DNA from: Roridomyces roridus
Taxonomy: Eukaryota > Basidiomycota > Agaricomycetes > Agaricales > Mycenaceae
Assembly: GCA_029378245.1 (NCBI GenBank)
Contig: JARKIF010000066.1
Coordinates: 62,001 to 126,000, forward strand
DNA length: 64,000 bases
Direction of reading: 5' to 3'
Part shown: positions 44,202 through 57,600 of the stretch, piece after piece
How the letters are laid out: each line of letters starts with the position of its first letter
Numbering within the stretch: the first letter of the stretch is position 1
Notes under the pieces: generated by a model
Told to the model about the DNA's origin: nothing
What the model saw: the letters and a program-made list of their open reading frames with translations, nothing else
Databases searched by the model: none
Made by a program: the position numbers and the translations under genes

Positions 44202-46287
44202 GATGGACAAGAACAGGAGGTCCTGTCATGTCACTCGAGCAATGCAAAGACTGAGTGAGAATACCATTGCCCTCCGGGCACACCTGGATCCTCCGTTTCA
44301 CTGACCTCAGTTGAAATTCGATGCAAGGACAAGCATGTGCCCTCCGGGCCACTGTGAAAACATCAGTGCATGAATTTCATGTCGCCGTGCCATGAACAAG
44401 CAGAATCAGGGGCCGTGGGCTGAAATGAACATATCATGCACCTGGGGTCATTCAGGCATTATTGAGTGATTTTGACTCACTCCACACCAAGTACAAAATC
44501 ATGGTCTCTTTGGTGAATTTCAGGAACAGTTCCGCTGAATTTGCGAAGCCGAAATCAGGGGAGAAATGCATGAAAATCAACGAGAAAGATGGAAAAGAAT
44601 ATTGATCAAGCTAGGGTGTTCTTCGATTGATCTGTACCCCGTCCGGACATCCCTCGACGACCACGCTGTTCCACGGTGGGATTTTTGAACGGAGACGGAC
44701 TTGAGAAGGGCGGAAATTCGTTGTGTGGAGCGGCTGCTGCGGATGAGGTCAGTGGTGTCACGCCTGTCACGGCGCTCCACTCCTTCCTCCCAACCGTCAC
44801 CTCCCTTCTGCCCCCATCCTCCTCTTCCCCTCGTTTGCCACAGAAGCCCCCCATCGACTCAACTACATGCCAATATACACCTCCAGGCCATTCTCACACC
44901 CTCACGGCGCTTGTGGGACCTCCCAGCGACCACACGTCTGGCGGCGTGCCCAAGCCACCGTGGCAGTCACAATTAGGTGTAGAACTCGATTCCGACTCAC
45001 CGCTGAGGCCAAAGGGTATCCGGTGCGTCGCTGATTCCGCTTTATTCACTCTGTTCTGACCCAACACGAACTCAAGAAGTCCTCAAGTCAGCGGCGGTCA
45101 GCATTGGAACGTCGGCGGCGGCGACTCTCGCTCCGATCTCCGGTGCGTACCCCATCCATTGCTCTTGATGCTACGAGACCTTCCCGCTCCGCTTCACGCA
45201 ACTCGAGGTATGTACTGTTGATCTTCTCGGGCCGGACACCTTCTAATCAGGATGAGTCTCAGCCGACAGTGAAGTTATCGACTACAATGATGCGGATGGC
45301 GGAGGCGAGAGTGGGCGGGTGCAAGTAGCACATCGTTGTATCATGTACATTTAGTTTGAAATTCACATTCCTTTCATCTGAAATTCGGGGTCCCAGGGAA
45401 TAGTATTCATTATCATACGGCCTGACTCAAATCGGACTCACTGGCTTCCCAGTCATTTTCATGTCAAGAGGACATGAAAAAGGCACATGAAAACGTCGAA
45501 AACGGACATGAATCGAAATTGCGTACTTCACTGAAAGGGAGGTGATTTTAATGCGCGTCGCTTTGATATTCATGCAATCCAGACATGAATTGGGGGGTAC
45601 TGAGGGACATGATTTTCATGTGCCCCGGGTCTCACAGTGGGCGCACCTTGGAATGCCGTCACCCAGTGTTGAACGAGCCGTCGCCTGCCGTCGCCAGCGA
45701 TCAGATTGATCGAGGGGAGGGTGATGAGATCAGAGACGGATGCCATTGCAAAGTCCGTCACACACATGCAAGCAATGATGGTAAATTTGATGCATTACGG
45801 ACAATTGGCAATTCTAGACCTGGATACTCCGGATCCAGGAACTGAGAGAGCTGAGGCGCCAATAGCGATTTCTTCAACCGAATGTCTCGGGCGACAAGAA
45901 TCATATCATTCTTGACGTCCTCAGACTCTTGAAACTTTTTCGCGCTTGACTGCATCTGCAAACCTTCTTGTCATGCATCGTGTAGAGAGACTATGTACAC
46001 TATTATATTTATTCTGATTCTGAATGCTGCGTGTGGGTCGTAAGGATGTAAACTGAGCTAACTAAATAATGCGAGTACCGGTCGTTACAAGATAAGAAAC
46101 TTTGATGCAGAAAATTGTGTGCGCAGGGAGGGTAGATATGTATGTATGTGTGGTGTATTTGAATGTTCTTGAGTGAGAGAGAGAGAGAGCTAGAAGGAAG
46201 AGAATTGGATCACAATCCGCAAGGAAGAGGGAGGGAAAGGCCATCAGGAAACAGCTGCAGAGAAGAAACCTAGAGGATGCCAGCCCC
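44202..46287. other. Repeat-rich intergenic region
   Basis: TIR-like ends CACTGTGAAAACATCAG (about 44351) and TCACAGTG (about 45631) with shared CATGAATTTCATG/CATGATTTTCATG motifs suggest an element of about 1.3 kb; a target duplication is not evident. An open frame on the minus strand at 45758-45961 (FLDPEYPGLELPIV) shares a short block with 63457-63500, but I cannot name it. 46000-46287 is the 3' flank of the OTU gene. Confidence 0.35.
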
Positions 46288-48851
46288 CTAGATCTTGAGC
46301 TCCCGGAAACCCCGCACATCAACCCTCCCCGTCCCATTACGCCTCCACTCCCCGGTCCCCTCATACCGGCCACCCGGAATGACAATCTTGCCAGCCCCAC
46401 CACTCTTCCCGGCCGTCGCAGCTGCCGCCCGCGTCTTCGGAAGCCCCAAAGCCTTGCGTTGCCGTCTCGTAAGTGGCTTGGCCGTCATCGAGATCGAGAC
46501 AACTTCAGGCGGGGGTGGCGACGGGCTGACGCTCGATAAGCTCGACAGACTCGACGAGGACGAAAGGGCTGGAGGTGAGAGGGAAGAGGCGAGTGATAAC
46601 GAGGTCCCGCTGCTAGTGCGATCCTCCATACCCTCCGCATCGTCTTCCTCTTCGTCTTCGTCGTCTTCCGAGTCCATAGACACGTCCTCATCCCCTTCTT
46701 CCTCCTCGTCTCCAGCGGCATCTTCGTCTCCGTCTCCGTCTCCATCCTCCTCGACTTCGTCCTGCAGATGACTCCGCCCAGTAAGCCGATACGCCCTCCT
46801 CGTCCTCTTCGCCACACTCTCCCTCTCGCTCTCACTGCCCGTCCCATCGCCACCGCCACCACTACTCTCGTCAAAGCTCCGCTTCGGACTCCTCTGCACT
46901 CGCCCACCCTGCACGCCAGCCCCAGCAGCAGCGGCAGCACGATCCGCAGACCGCAACCGACTCGCCAACGGCACCTCCGGCAACGAGTCCTGGGAATCCT
47001 TGGTAGGCGACGCACTCGACAGCTTCAGCCTAACTTTCGGCATCGGCACCTTGGGAGTCTTGTCAGCTTGCTGACGCGCGGCAGCAGCAGCCTCTCGTCG
47101 TTCGCGCTTCGCCCGCTCCTTGGCCTCCTGCTCGAGCCGTTTGCGCTCCTTGGCATCAGCCTTCTTCGAGAGCTTCGCGCTCGAGTGGCCTTCGAGCGTG
47201 GGAGAGGGCGGATAGGAGGCAGAGGGAGCGGGCGTCTCTCGGACAGAGGGAAGACCGCTGTGTGGTCCTCTGAGGTTACGGATGGAGGAAAAGTGTTCCC
47301 AGTCGTGATATCTGTAGATCGTGGTCAGCAACAGTTTTTTAGAAAGGACGAGAGGGGCTGGGTGAGCTGGATAGAAAGGTGTGGTGCGAGGAAGTACAAG
47401 TAGAGGGGCAGGATAAAGTAAAGGCGGCGGATAGCTGCAGCTGGACGACAAGATACAGATCGTGGGAGCAGAAGGGAGAGCGAAGAAGGAGGAGGAGGAG
47501 GAAGAGGAGGAATGGAAGGGTATCGTATAGAAGGATGAGAGGGAGTAAATGTGAGAGTAAGGAAAGACCAAATGGCATGAAGGGGAAATGACAAGAGGAA
47601 AACGAAATGAGGACGACTTACGCGACATACACCGTCCCCTCCTCCGTTAGCAAGGTTAGGTCGCCGTCACCGTCACCACCAGGACCGGCGTCCTCTTCGA
47701 CGTCAATCACCTCCACTCCATCCATATTGTCCTTGTCCTTGTCCTTGGAGCGTCTTGCCCTCGACGGCCCCGGCTGCGAGCCAAGGGAGGACAACGAGCT
47801 CAGTGAAGACGAGGAGCTTGAATGACTGGATGCACTGAGACCACTGGCAGGGGACGGATGGGCTGGCAAGACAGGTGAGGAAGGGCCGCCAGAGGCCCAT
47901 TCGATGACGTAGACGAGGCCTGGCTGGATGACTTTGACGTTGCGTCGCGTGAGATGGGCAAAGGCAGAGAGTTCCATGTGGCCGCCGTAGGTCGCTGTGA
48001 AGGGTTAGTGACCGTGCTTCCAAAACGGGAAAGATGGGAGAAAGAGGTGGAACGTGGAGAGGAAGAAGGGGGCGGTGGAGGAGGCCAATGGGAAGTACAG
48101 TGTGAAGAGAAGAAGCCACAGAAGGGCGCCGACTCTCGCGATGCAGAGAATCGGGCGGAGTGAAAAAAGGGTGTCAACGAGGGCACCTCATCCATTGAAA
48201 CTCCTCCCTCACCACAGCAGAAGCTGGGGAGGGGACTGCCGACTGCCAGAACGGGTGTTCTGGACAAGGACGGACAACGAGCGAGCACCGACAGGGCGCC
48301 TGATGGCACCAGCAGAGCCGATAAGGGGCGAAAAAACGTCGTCGCTCGCCCTTGCGTCCTCCAACGTGACGACACACCCCCAAACGCCCCACCAGAACGA
48401 AAGAGAACGATGGCACTCACCATTTTCTCTCATACACCGGAGATGCGCATCCAAGCCCCGCTCATCCTCCACAAACGGCTCATACCTCGCCTGATGACTG
48501 GCAATCCAATCACAAATGTCCTTCCTGAGCTGGGCGTGGCGAGTGGGCGTGCCGTACAGCTGGTCGCTCAGCGCACGGAAGAGACAGTTGCCGTCGCCCA
48601 GGGTGGGCGCAGCGTATAGGCCGAGCGAGCGGAGCTGCTCAGTCAGCAGGGCCGTGTTCTGCATGGGGTCGGAGAGGAGCTAGACGGGCTCAGCACCCTG
48701 GACACCCTGGACACCCGTCACTAGGTACTCACCCGCGCCTTGCTCGACCGCGTCGTCCGGGGCCTCACTGCGACAGCCAAGGGACATCTGAGTGAACAGA
48801 ACACCAAGGGAGACATGGGGACATACGCTGGGACTGTATTTTCTTTGGCAT
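46288..48851 (-). CDS. OTU-domain cysteine protease-like protein (deubiquitinase)
   Basis: Five exons (introns 48768-48826, 48680-48732, 47995-48420, 47312-47621) give 1716 nt, or 571 residues. The OTU core has the catalytic Asp-Gly-Asn-Cys in LGDGNCLFRALSDQLYG, YEPFVEDERGLDAHL, TYGGHMELSAFAHLTRRNVK and the His-containing AYHDWEHFSSIRNL. After it come a Lys/Arg/Glu coiled-coil-like stretch (KERKRLEQEAKERAKRERRE), an acidic DEEEEGDEDVSMDSEDDEDE region and a Ser-rich tail. It probably cleaves ubiquitin chains. Two introns are unusually long for this window (426 and 310 bp) and pyrimidine-rich. The start MPKKIQSQ was chosen because a clean GTATGT intron joins it in frame to RPRTTRSSKAR. Confidence 0.88.
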
Positions 48852-49250
48852 CGAGTCTATCTAGTCGTGTGGGGCGGTGGGGGGGCGCTGGTGGTGGTTT
48901 GGGAGCGGACTTTGAAATCGTGTCCAAACAAAGATGCCGGATCTACCCGATGCGGTTCCGGTATTGGGCGAAGGATGGGCGAATTTTCAGACGACGCGTT
49001 ATGCTGGAGGGACCGGGATATGTAGCCAGCTCGGGCGCCCTTGTTTTCAGCGTACTGATCCCAACTGCTCCACTAAATCATGAATCAGTCTTGTTTCCAT
49101 GACAATAGAACATTGTCCGTTTGATTTCGTTACTCGATCGGGGCACAATGAATACGGTCCAAGCGGTGAATCTCAAGTACAAATACAACACCCTGACAAC
49201 TCTTCTACTGGTTACAGTACCTGTTTTACATCCATAAAAAAAATACAACA
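48852..49250. other. Spacer between OTU and forkhead genes
   Basis: This spacer separates the 5' end of the OTU gene from the 3' end of the forkhead gene (both minus strand). No gene seen; it should hold the OTU promoter and the forkhead terminator. Confidence 0.4.
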
Positions 49251-50503
49251 CTAGTCCTCTTCTTCTTTAATCTTCCGTTTCCTCCCCAGTAGTGGTTGCG
49301 AATCCTTACGCGTACCATAGGGCTGGAATAAAAGCAGTCCTCTGGTCGGCGGCGGCAGTGGAGGCGACATGGACGCAGACGAAGGCGGATGCTGATGTGG
49401 CGAACTTCTGACCCTGACGTTCGTCTTGAACGCGCTCAACACCTCCGCCGCCGAGCGCTCCGAAGCCGTATCAGGTTCCTGGTCGAGTTCGTCCTCATCC
49501 AGCTCGTCCTGCTCCACCTCCACCTCGATCTCATGCTCCTGGTCGTCGGATCCCATCGTGACCTCGATTTCGTGCTCTTGGTCAGAAGAGCCCATAACAA
49601 CGTCGTCCGATTTCGCCCCTCCCACCGACGAACTTCCAGCCTCTGTGGGCTTCACCTTCTTCCCTCGCTTCCTCGGCCTCTTATGGCCCTCCCCCTGCGA
49701 CAGGTCCAGCTGCCAATAACACCCCTTGCCCAAATGAGCCGTCACATTCCTCGGAATCTTGCGAAACACCTTGTTCAGCGATAAATTATGTCTGACCGAA
49801 TTCTACATGAAAAAATCAACCAAAAGTCATATCAAACGAAACAAAACAAAACGCACCTTCCAAGCCTCATCAGCCCTGTGCACCCGAAACCACTCGAACC
49901 GATCCACCAACGCATCGCAAATACCCTGCAGCGTAAGCCTCCGCTCGGGGCTCCCGTGTATCGCGAGTTTGACGAGCGTGGGGAGGGATGCAAAGGGTTT
50001 CTGCCCGTCAGGCGGGTCAGCGATCGCCCAGAGGTCGACTGGGACGCTGATGTGCAGACACAGTTGCCGCCGGAGGTACTCTGCGTCGGTCTCGCCTTTG
50101 ATTTTCGGTGGGGCTGGGCACGGGTCTGGAACGGGTGATGTGGATGCGGAGGGTGTGGGGCCGTGGCCATGTGGTGGTGGCAATGGCCTGGGTGGGGGAG
50201 GGGGTATGACTGGTACGAGTACCGGTACCGAGGCTACAGCATATCGCGACGAGGACGCCACGGACGTCGACGGCCTCGGTTCATCCTCGCTATCCTAACC
50301 CAAACGGCCCAAGTTTCAACGCGTAATTGTGGGTCAATTAGTGTGGCTATACGCACGGAGTTGAGGATAATCTTGAAATAGTTAGGCCCAGTCAGCTTGA
50401 GGCGTTTACGTGGCGGCGGGGCGTCATCGAGCCGGCCCAAGATCGGTGGCAGCCTCGAGGACGACGCGCGCGCTGGCGGGGGGTACGGTGGCGAGGAGGG
50501 CAT
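49251..50503 (-). CDS. Forkhead-domain transcription factor
   Basis: Three exons joined in phase 0 (introns 50295-50356 and 49803-49856) give 1137 nt, or 378 residues. A Pro-rich N-terminus precedes the forkhead domain: KPFASLPTLVKLAIHGSPER, LTLQGICDALVDRFEWFR, then across the second intron NSVRHNLSLNKVFRKIPR and GKGCYWQLDLS. The C-terminus is basic, then acidic with repeated SDDQEHEIEV units, and ends in a second basic patch (GRKRKIKEEED). It binds DNA in the nucleus; targets unknown. The start ATG at 50503 is the first in frame; an upstream exon cannot be excluded because the frame stays open to about 50533. Confidence 0.86.
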
Positions 50504-53500
50504 GGGGGCGTCGAGCCACTTGGGGGCAGACAAGCGGAAGCAGATCGTGGTGAGTTCTCAAAGGGTGTCGAGTGATTGTTGATGCGTATCATGAGTCGTT
50601 GAGAAGCAATGCATGGATGGACTCACACAGTGCCAACTCGCGCCCACCGGGCATCAGGTATAACTCCGTGACAGGAACGTGTGAGTGCGTCGGGGAGAGA
50701 ACAATGAGGATTCGTACCAAATTCACATGGGGGAGGGCGGGAAACGCGCGCCACAAGGGATGCAGAACTGAGAAGACAATAATTAAGTGCGTCAAATTGG
50801 GCGGCTTTGTCGAGAATTTGAAATCGGACCCACAGTCACTGATACCGGAGACACCGCTTGCAAAGATCAAGACAGATGTCATCAGACGTTGGCATGGATG
50901 GACCATGCAGAATCTGAAAACTGCTTAATTTCCTCGAGTCAGCTGCCAATAACAAGGCCTCGACTGTGGGGCGCTTTTCTCACCAGAAGCACGATGGCAC
51001 GGGGACTTGCCACAGGGCGTGGAATTGGGACCCACGCTCGCCGGGAGGATCTACACATCCAAACAACGCGCCGTCGGGGAGATGGATGACCTAAGGATTG
51101 GCGGGGAAACCTTGTTGATGTATGTAATAAAGTTCGAGAGGGAAGAAGAACGAGAGCATACCTCCGTCGCCTTTTATGCAGTTCAAATTCCGAGGCCGAT
51201 CCGTGTGGATAATTTGTCGCATATTGGATATTTCGCCTGATCGGGAAAATTCCGTCGATGTGTCCCACCATCCATGTTCCATGGATGCTGCCTAGAGCCT
51301 GAGGACAGTACGCCGATCAACCCAATTGAATTGGATCGCCGCCACAAAGTTCAAGAAGTCTGGCTGTTCATTTACTCACCTTACGAAAATTCGCCACGCG
51401 AGCGGGACAAAAGATGAAACGCGAGGAATGCAGAGGACCGGGGATGAAGTTCGGATCGTTGCCAATGCTTGAATCATGTGCATGATTCCTGGCAAGCATC
51501 CGATTGACCTGGCTTGAAGGCTTAGGATTATTAATCCAACTCTGGAGGACCCGGGACTTCCGTGAACATCGCGCCCGACCTTGTGGACTTGGTCCTTGCT
51601 GTGTTACTCCCGGCTCCCGGGCTCCGAGTCCACAGCCAATGTTACCTTGATAATGTTATACCACCGCGGCGCTGCTCCTCCGAGTCCCGACCACTACGGA
51701 AGGCGAATAAAGCTAGCTCCGGCCCGGATCCTCGGGTGCACTGCAGGGAATGCACCAATGGCCAAATGCACACACCGCCGGGCGGCGCATCGCGATGATT
51801 GAATTGATTTATATGATGTGCACGGGATGGATTCGGATTGGATTGGATTGGAGCGAGTCCGCGGCCCGATCGGGTATGCATCAGAATGGAGTGGGCTGGT
51901 TGGGGTGCCCCGTAGGAGTAAATCTGAAATGCAGGCATGTCGGGCGTAGTTGACTGCTGAAAGCCCACCGAGGTCCGAGGAGGCATATGCATATGCATGT
52001 CCTCCCCCAACTCCACGCGGCGGATGGTGGCGGCGATGTCGTCCTGGTCGTCTTGGTACCCAGCACTGCAGATGTACACAAGGGACTACAAGGACCACAG
52101 GTTCGAGGGGAACTCCGAACTGTGTGTTCCTGATCTTTGTACAGTGGCATACACAGCCCAGTGCATTCTTGTGATGAAAAAAAGTTGGTGAGGCTGTGTA
52201 GTTGGAATATTTAGAACGAGGGTTTTTGGCTACGTCGGCGGCGGTGGCTTCGAACTGGGGTTCAGAGTGAGTGCCTCCAGGAAACCTATTCACTGGACTT
52301 GAGCAAACGTGAGTACCCATCCCAAAAGAGTGTAGTTCAAAGCAGTTGTACCTTGTGTACGCACCCGAGCTCAGGCCTCATCGCAGATTGAGGATCATGA
52401 TCATGACAATTGATACCGCCTGGGAGGAAGATGGCCAAGATGGCTAGGGCGGGCAAAGGTGATGACATGAGTTCCCGGCCGACAGGAAGACAAGACAGAA
52501 TATGCCGGTGATCCACGCGGCGTAATTATAGCTCTTGCAGTTTTTCTATTGGTTGAATAAATTGGTCGCCGGGTTCAACACAGAGCCTTCGCAGGCCGGT
52601 TCCGGTACCAACGTCCGACGTCGAGCCCAGCAGCCCTCGTCACGCACGCAACGCCAATCAAAAATTCATTTTGCCAGGTCCTCGAGATCAAGATGTTGGT
52701 CAGTCGAACCGCGTTGACGTCGACGGGATGCTGAAATGTAAGGTGTGATAGACGTGTGTGTGGGATAATGGATAATGCATTGTGGGTCTTGAGCTACCGC
52801 AGCCTAGAGTTGATGAGGCTGGCTTCGAACGCGTGGATAACTGGAAATCAATCGCTGGTTAGTGTTGGTGAAATGAACGTACTGCGGGACGCGTGTGGCT
52901 TCCCGTTGTTGCTGCACGGCTGAACCAGTGCGCTTAAATGTGAGTGGATTTCCGCCGCGTGCTTGCTTGCGTGTAATTGCAGCTAGACACATGCGCTTGC
53001 GGCTGGTGTGCATAAGAAGTAGTTTGCAACACCACCACCGTGGTATGAGCAGCATCAGTTTTGAACGCCTGGTATCAAGGTTTGACTTTGCCGTTCCAAT
53101 CAGGAGGCACAAATCGGGGTGCAAGGGGGCGAAGTAAGTGAACCGTAAGTGTGGTTTCGAATTCGTTGGATGGAGAGAGGGCGGGGCCGAGCCGAGTCGG
53201 GCAGTTCGGAGACAGGCTGAGGCAAGCACGCTTTTTTAAGCGTAGGCCGTAGGCAAGATAAACTAAAGTCCGAGCCTCCGAGAACCGAGGAAGGTGTGGC
53301 CAGGGTCGACCCTGGAGGAGCGACGGATGTCCGAGTATGTGGGAGAGGAAGGAAGGATTTGGTATTCGAAGAGGAATGATGCTCACAGAGAAGAAGTGTC
53401 GGGTTGGCGGCGTTATGACGCAGCCTCTGTGGCGGCAGGGTTGGCGTCTCCTGGACGACGCTAGACAGTGTTCGGCGGGTTCTCATAATTTGGTAAGGGA

Positions 53501-54657
53501 GGGGAGGATCCGGTTCGGTTCGGTTCCTGGCCAGCATCATAATCATTCCAGACTCCAGTCCGCTCGTGCGACCGTCAGACGGTGGTAAAACAAGTTCTGT
53601 GGTGAAATGAATTTTGCTGCGCTCGCGAGCCAGCTGGGCAGTGGGCATCAGTTTATTTAGATTAGAATTTTCCCTGCCTGCAGCGTGGCACTGGGTAGTT
53701 CGGACGGGTTGGGATCGATACATTACTTCGGACGATCGGCTGCCAGATGGGGGAGACGAAGGAGGGGAAGGGTGGGCGGCTGCGGGCGGGTCGGCGTGTT
53801 CTTCTGTCGGCATTCCGAGACGGGGTCGAGTATATCGACGGTCTTTTGTTCTCGAGCAAGACAGAGGACTGTCTTGTTTTCTTCATATACCCCCGAATGA
53901 AAGACAAAATTTGATGATGAGAAATTGCACTAGTAGTAGCCGATGAATGGAAAACAAGCGGTAGTGCGGCGGAACATTGATGTTCCCTGGGAGACAATAA
54001 TGAGTCGGAGGGATGAGGAAGGGAGGGTTGCTGCTCTGGATATTTCGTACCTTCGTAATTGTTTAAATTCTAGGCAATTTCGTCAAGGAACGTGATCGAG
54101 TAAAATCGGTCAGTGAACACGCTGCTCCTTTGACCATCGCTGCACGACCCAGTTGGCACGCCGCGCAGCAGGGGTGCAGGTATGTATTCAAGGGAAAGTA
54201 TCAGCAGATCGGGGCCATCTTTAGAACAGAAGTCGAAGCGACCATGATTGATGACCGCCCAATTGCAAATCCTCATAATTGAATGAATTTGTCATGTGGG
54301 GGTTCAGAGAAGGAGGAATTGGGCCGGCGGCGGTGGGCCAGAGGTACGTCGATGGGGAGGGTGGCTGATGCGAGCGAACCGGGAGGTGGCATCGAGGCAG
54401 TGTGGAAGATTTAATCGGGAGACTGAGCCAAATGGGGAGTGATGAGAAAGCGGCTAGGCACGGCCGGGGTCTCACGCTTGCCTTCGCTTTTGCCTTGCAG
54501 CACCCCTCCATCTTGACCCCACTAGGAGTTCGCCGGCAACGACGACAACCGAACACGACCTCTCCCCACACCGTCGAGCACGACAACGAACACACCCCTC
54601 ACGACCACTGTCGACGACGACTCCGATAATATAGACGATTACGTCCGACGAGGAGAC
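50504..54657. other. Long gene-poor region upstream of STE12
   Basis: Over 4 kb without a confident gene, apart from the weak secreted-protein candidate at 51642-52468. A minus-strand open frame at 50589-50906 is leucine-rich (FPALPHVNLVRILIVLSP) and might be a decayed F-box/LRR piece. The rest probably serves as the regulatory region for STE12 and the forkhead gene. Confidence 0.35.
51642..52468 (-). CDS. Possible small secreted protein (weak)
   Basis: The ATG at 52468 gives a signal-peptide-like MSSPLPALAILAIFLPGG. A GTGCGT..CTCAAG intron (52298-52364) joins it in frame to a polar segment (VNRFPGGTHSEPQFEATAAD..KYSNYTASPTFF). A further segment (SAGYQDDQDDIAATIRRVEL) lies in another frame and would need a second intron I could not place. 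No homology is recognised; it may be chance. Confidence 0.28.
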
Positions 54658-57600
54658 ATGGCTCTGACCACAGAGGCCTCGTACCACCCCAAAGCACACC
54701 ACACTCTCCCCGCCCTCTCAGTTGCCACTGCAACCTCCTCAGCCTCCAATTCCGGTCTTTCTGGTTCTGAGGATGCCAACGGCGGTGAGCACACTGCCCG
54801 GCCAAGCAACGCCCACCACCACGCCGCCTTCCACGCGCAGAGCTTGCCCCTCCCTGGCCCACATGGCGGAATGAACGGCATCATCGACGATGACGGTCTT
54901 ATCACCATGGAGCCCGACGAGGAGGATCCCACTGGTGGCTACCTCGCAGGCATGCCGAGCTCTCACTCCTCCGTGTCCTCGCTGCACTCGCACATGTCCA
55001 GCAGCAGCTCACATCTGTCGACTGGGTCGCACGTGTCGAACGGGCATTCGCACCCACAAACATCCAATGGTGCCCAGGGGCTTGCAGGCGCTCTATCCCG
55101 ACCATTGTCCCCCCACGAAGCGGAGCGTCTTGCGTATTTGGATCGACTCAAATTCTTTTTGGCGACTGCACCGAGTCGGTGGGACGAGGAGGACACGGCG
55201 AATGGCAATCCCTCTGGTGGGCTTCTTTCCCATATTTTTCTTCCATCCCCCCTCCCCATCGCACCACCCACACCCCGTTTACCCGAACGGCTCCTTTCCA
55301 TACATGATCCCGCCCTCCTATCATAACTATCATTTTCCATCCCTTGGCGCGCCCGCCTCCTATCGTTCGCCGACGGGGACGGTGATGGCGGCGGGCGATG
55401 GGCGGGCTTCTCTACCTCTTCGTACTCCTCGCTCACACAATCTTTCACAGGCCTCTCATCATCATCCCTCATAACCCCCACGACGCACCCTGCCCTCAAT
55501 CGATTCCTCCTCCCCTCGCAGGAGTACGTTAGCTGCGTGCTTTGGAATGGCCTCTATCACATTACCGGCACCGATATCGTGCGCGCGCTCGTGTTTCGGT
55601 TCGAGGTATGTCTTACGCTTACCTCGCTGTCTTTGCGGATTAATGACTCATATTTTCACCTAGGCTTTCTCTCGCCCTGTACGCAACATGAAAAAGTTTG
55701 AGGAGGGTGTCTTTTCGGACCTACGGAACCTCAAGCCTGGTGCGGATGCGTGTTTGGAGGAGCCCAAGGTGAGCTTCTCTTACCTGGTGGACGGAGTGGA
55801 GGTGGGGAATCAAGGCGGCTCGCTCGCCTGGACCCACCTTTATATACCACGCCCGCAGGGTCATTTTTGGCAGTTGGAGTTTCATCCTCCGGTTTCGACC
55901 TTGGATGACTTCTCAAACTCCGTGGTTTCGCGTGTTGCCGTGTGTTTTACGTCCTGCATCATGATCTCTCGGGCTACTCTCCATTGCTGCGATCGTTACT
56001 GATGTCACCATACACAGTCTCCCTTCCTTGACCTGCTCTTCAAGTACCAATGCATTCGGACGCAAAAGAAGCAAAAGGTGTTTTATTGGTCCGTATTTCA
56101 TATACCGTCTTTGCGAGCCTGCTCTCATCCTCTTCGCAGGTTCTCCGTCCCTCACGACCGCCTCTTCCTCGATGCCCTCGAGCGTGACCTCAAGCGGGAG
56201 AAGATGGGGCTCGAGCCTACGACCCAGGTACGATCTTTTCTTCCTCTTTATCATACGCTAACGATCCGTTAGATCACCGGCGAACCTGCTCTCTCCTTCA
56301 CTTATGACGGCAAAAAGTCGCTCTACGAGCAGTTTGTGCTGAACCGGGGCCACAAGGACGACTCGATGGGCGGGGACGACAACTCGCCTGCCGGCTCACG
56401 CAACGCTTCCGTGAGCTCGCGTCGCTCTGGTGAGGCCGAGACGGCGACGCCGTTCTTTGCCATGTTCTCGCTGTTCGAGGGGAGCCCGACGTACAAGCAA
56501 CGGCGGAAGAAGAGTGGGAAGCCGTCTTCGCTTGGGCCGAACGGGTCGATGGACGAGGAGGAGCGTCGTGGACGGTCGCAAGGGCGATATGGCATGGGTC
56601 CTGGGGATGAGCAGATGATGGCTGGGCAGGTTGTCGGGCTGAGTGCGGCGGAGATGTTTAACAAGCAGGCGAGGGGCGAGTTTGGGACTGGTGGAGGGGC
56701 GGCTGCGCGCGGGTACTATCCGCCGCTTGCACAACATCAGCAGCAGCTGCAGCATCATTCGGATATGCTGGCTGCGTTTGCGCAGCATCCGCATCGGCCG
56801 AGGAGTCATGAAGAGACGATGAGGGAGGCGTATGCGGCCAACCAGCAGCAGAGCGCCCAGCAGGCTGCTCAGGCTCAGCAGCAGCAGCAGGGTGGTTCTC
56901 CTCCTGGCTATGGCGGATTCCCTGCTGGGGCGTCGCAGTATGCGCCTGCAGCTGGTGGGTCGGAGCTCAAGACCAAGGCGTTTATCTGCCCGCTGTTTTC
57001 GTGTGGGCGGCTCTTCAAGCGGATGGAGCATCTGCGAAGGCATTTGAGGACCCATACGATGGAGCGGCCGTTTGCGTGTCCGAAATGCAGCAAGCGGTTC
57101 TCGAGGAGCGATAACCTGAATCAGCATGTAAGGACGCATGTGCGTGCTGAGGGACTTGGGAATGGGGAAGAGTGGGGTGGTGCGACGAGTGGCGGTGAGG
57201 AGAGTGGGGGAGAGGGAGATGAGATTGATGAGTTGGCTGGGGATGATGACGTCGTCCCGAGTGGGATTGGCGTTAACCTGGGGATGTATGGCGGTGCTGC
57301 GGGTGTCGGGATGGGGATGGGGATGGCTGGTGGCGTTGGCGGCGTTGTTGCTGGTGCTGCGACGAGACTGGGAGACTTGTATCCTGGGGCACCGCTTGAT
57401 GTGCAGATGTGCGAGATTGAGGTGGCGGGTGATGTCAGGGAGGTGGTTGGTGACGAGGAGGGGCTGATGATGCGCACGGGTGCCCCGCCAGGTGCAGAGG
57501 GCTTTTACCCGGGTCCGTCGGGGCCTTCGTATGGCAGCAATCAAAACTCGGCCGAATACGTCGGGGAGCCTCAATGGGCGACTATCCGCTCCACGCAGTC

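Noticed and set aside
46295..46771. Ser-rich plus-strand frame over the OTU gene's acidic region
   Set aside because: It is the complement of Glu/Asp codon runs in the OTU gene.
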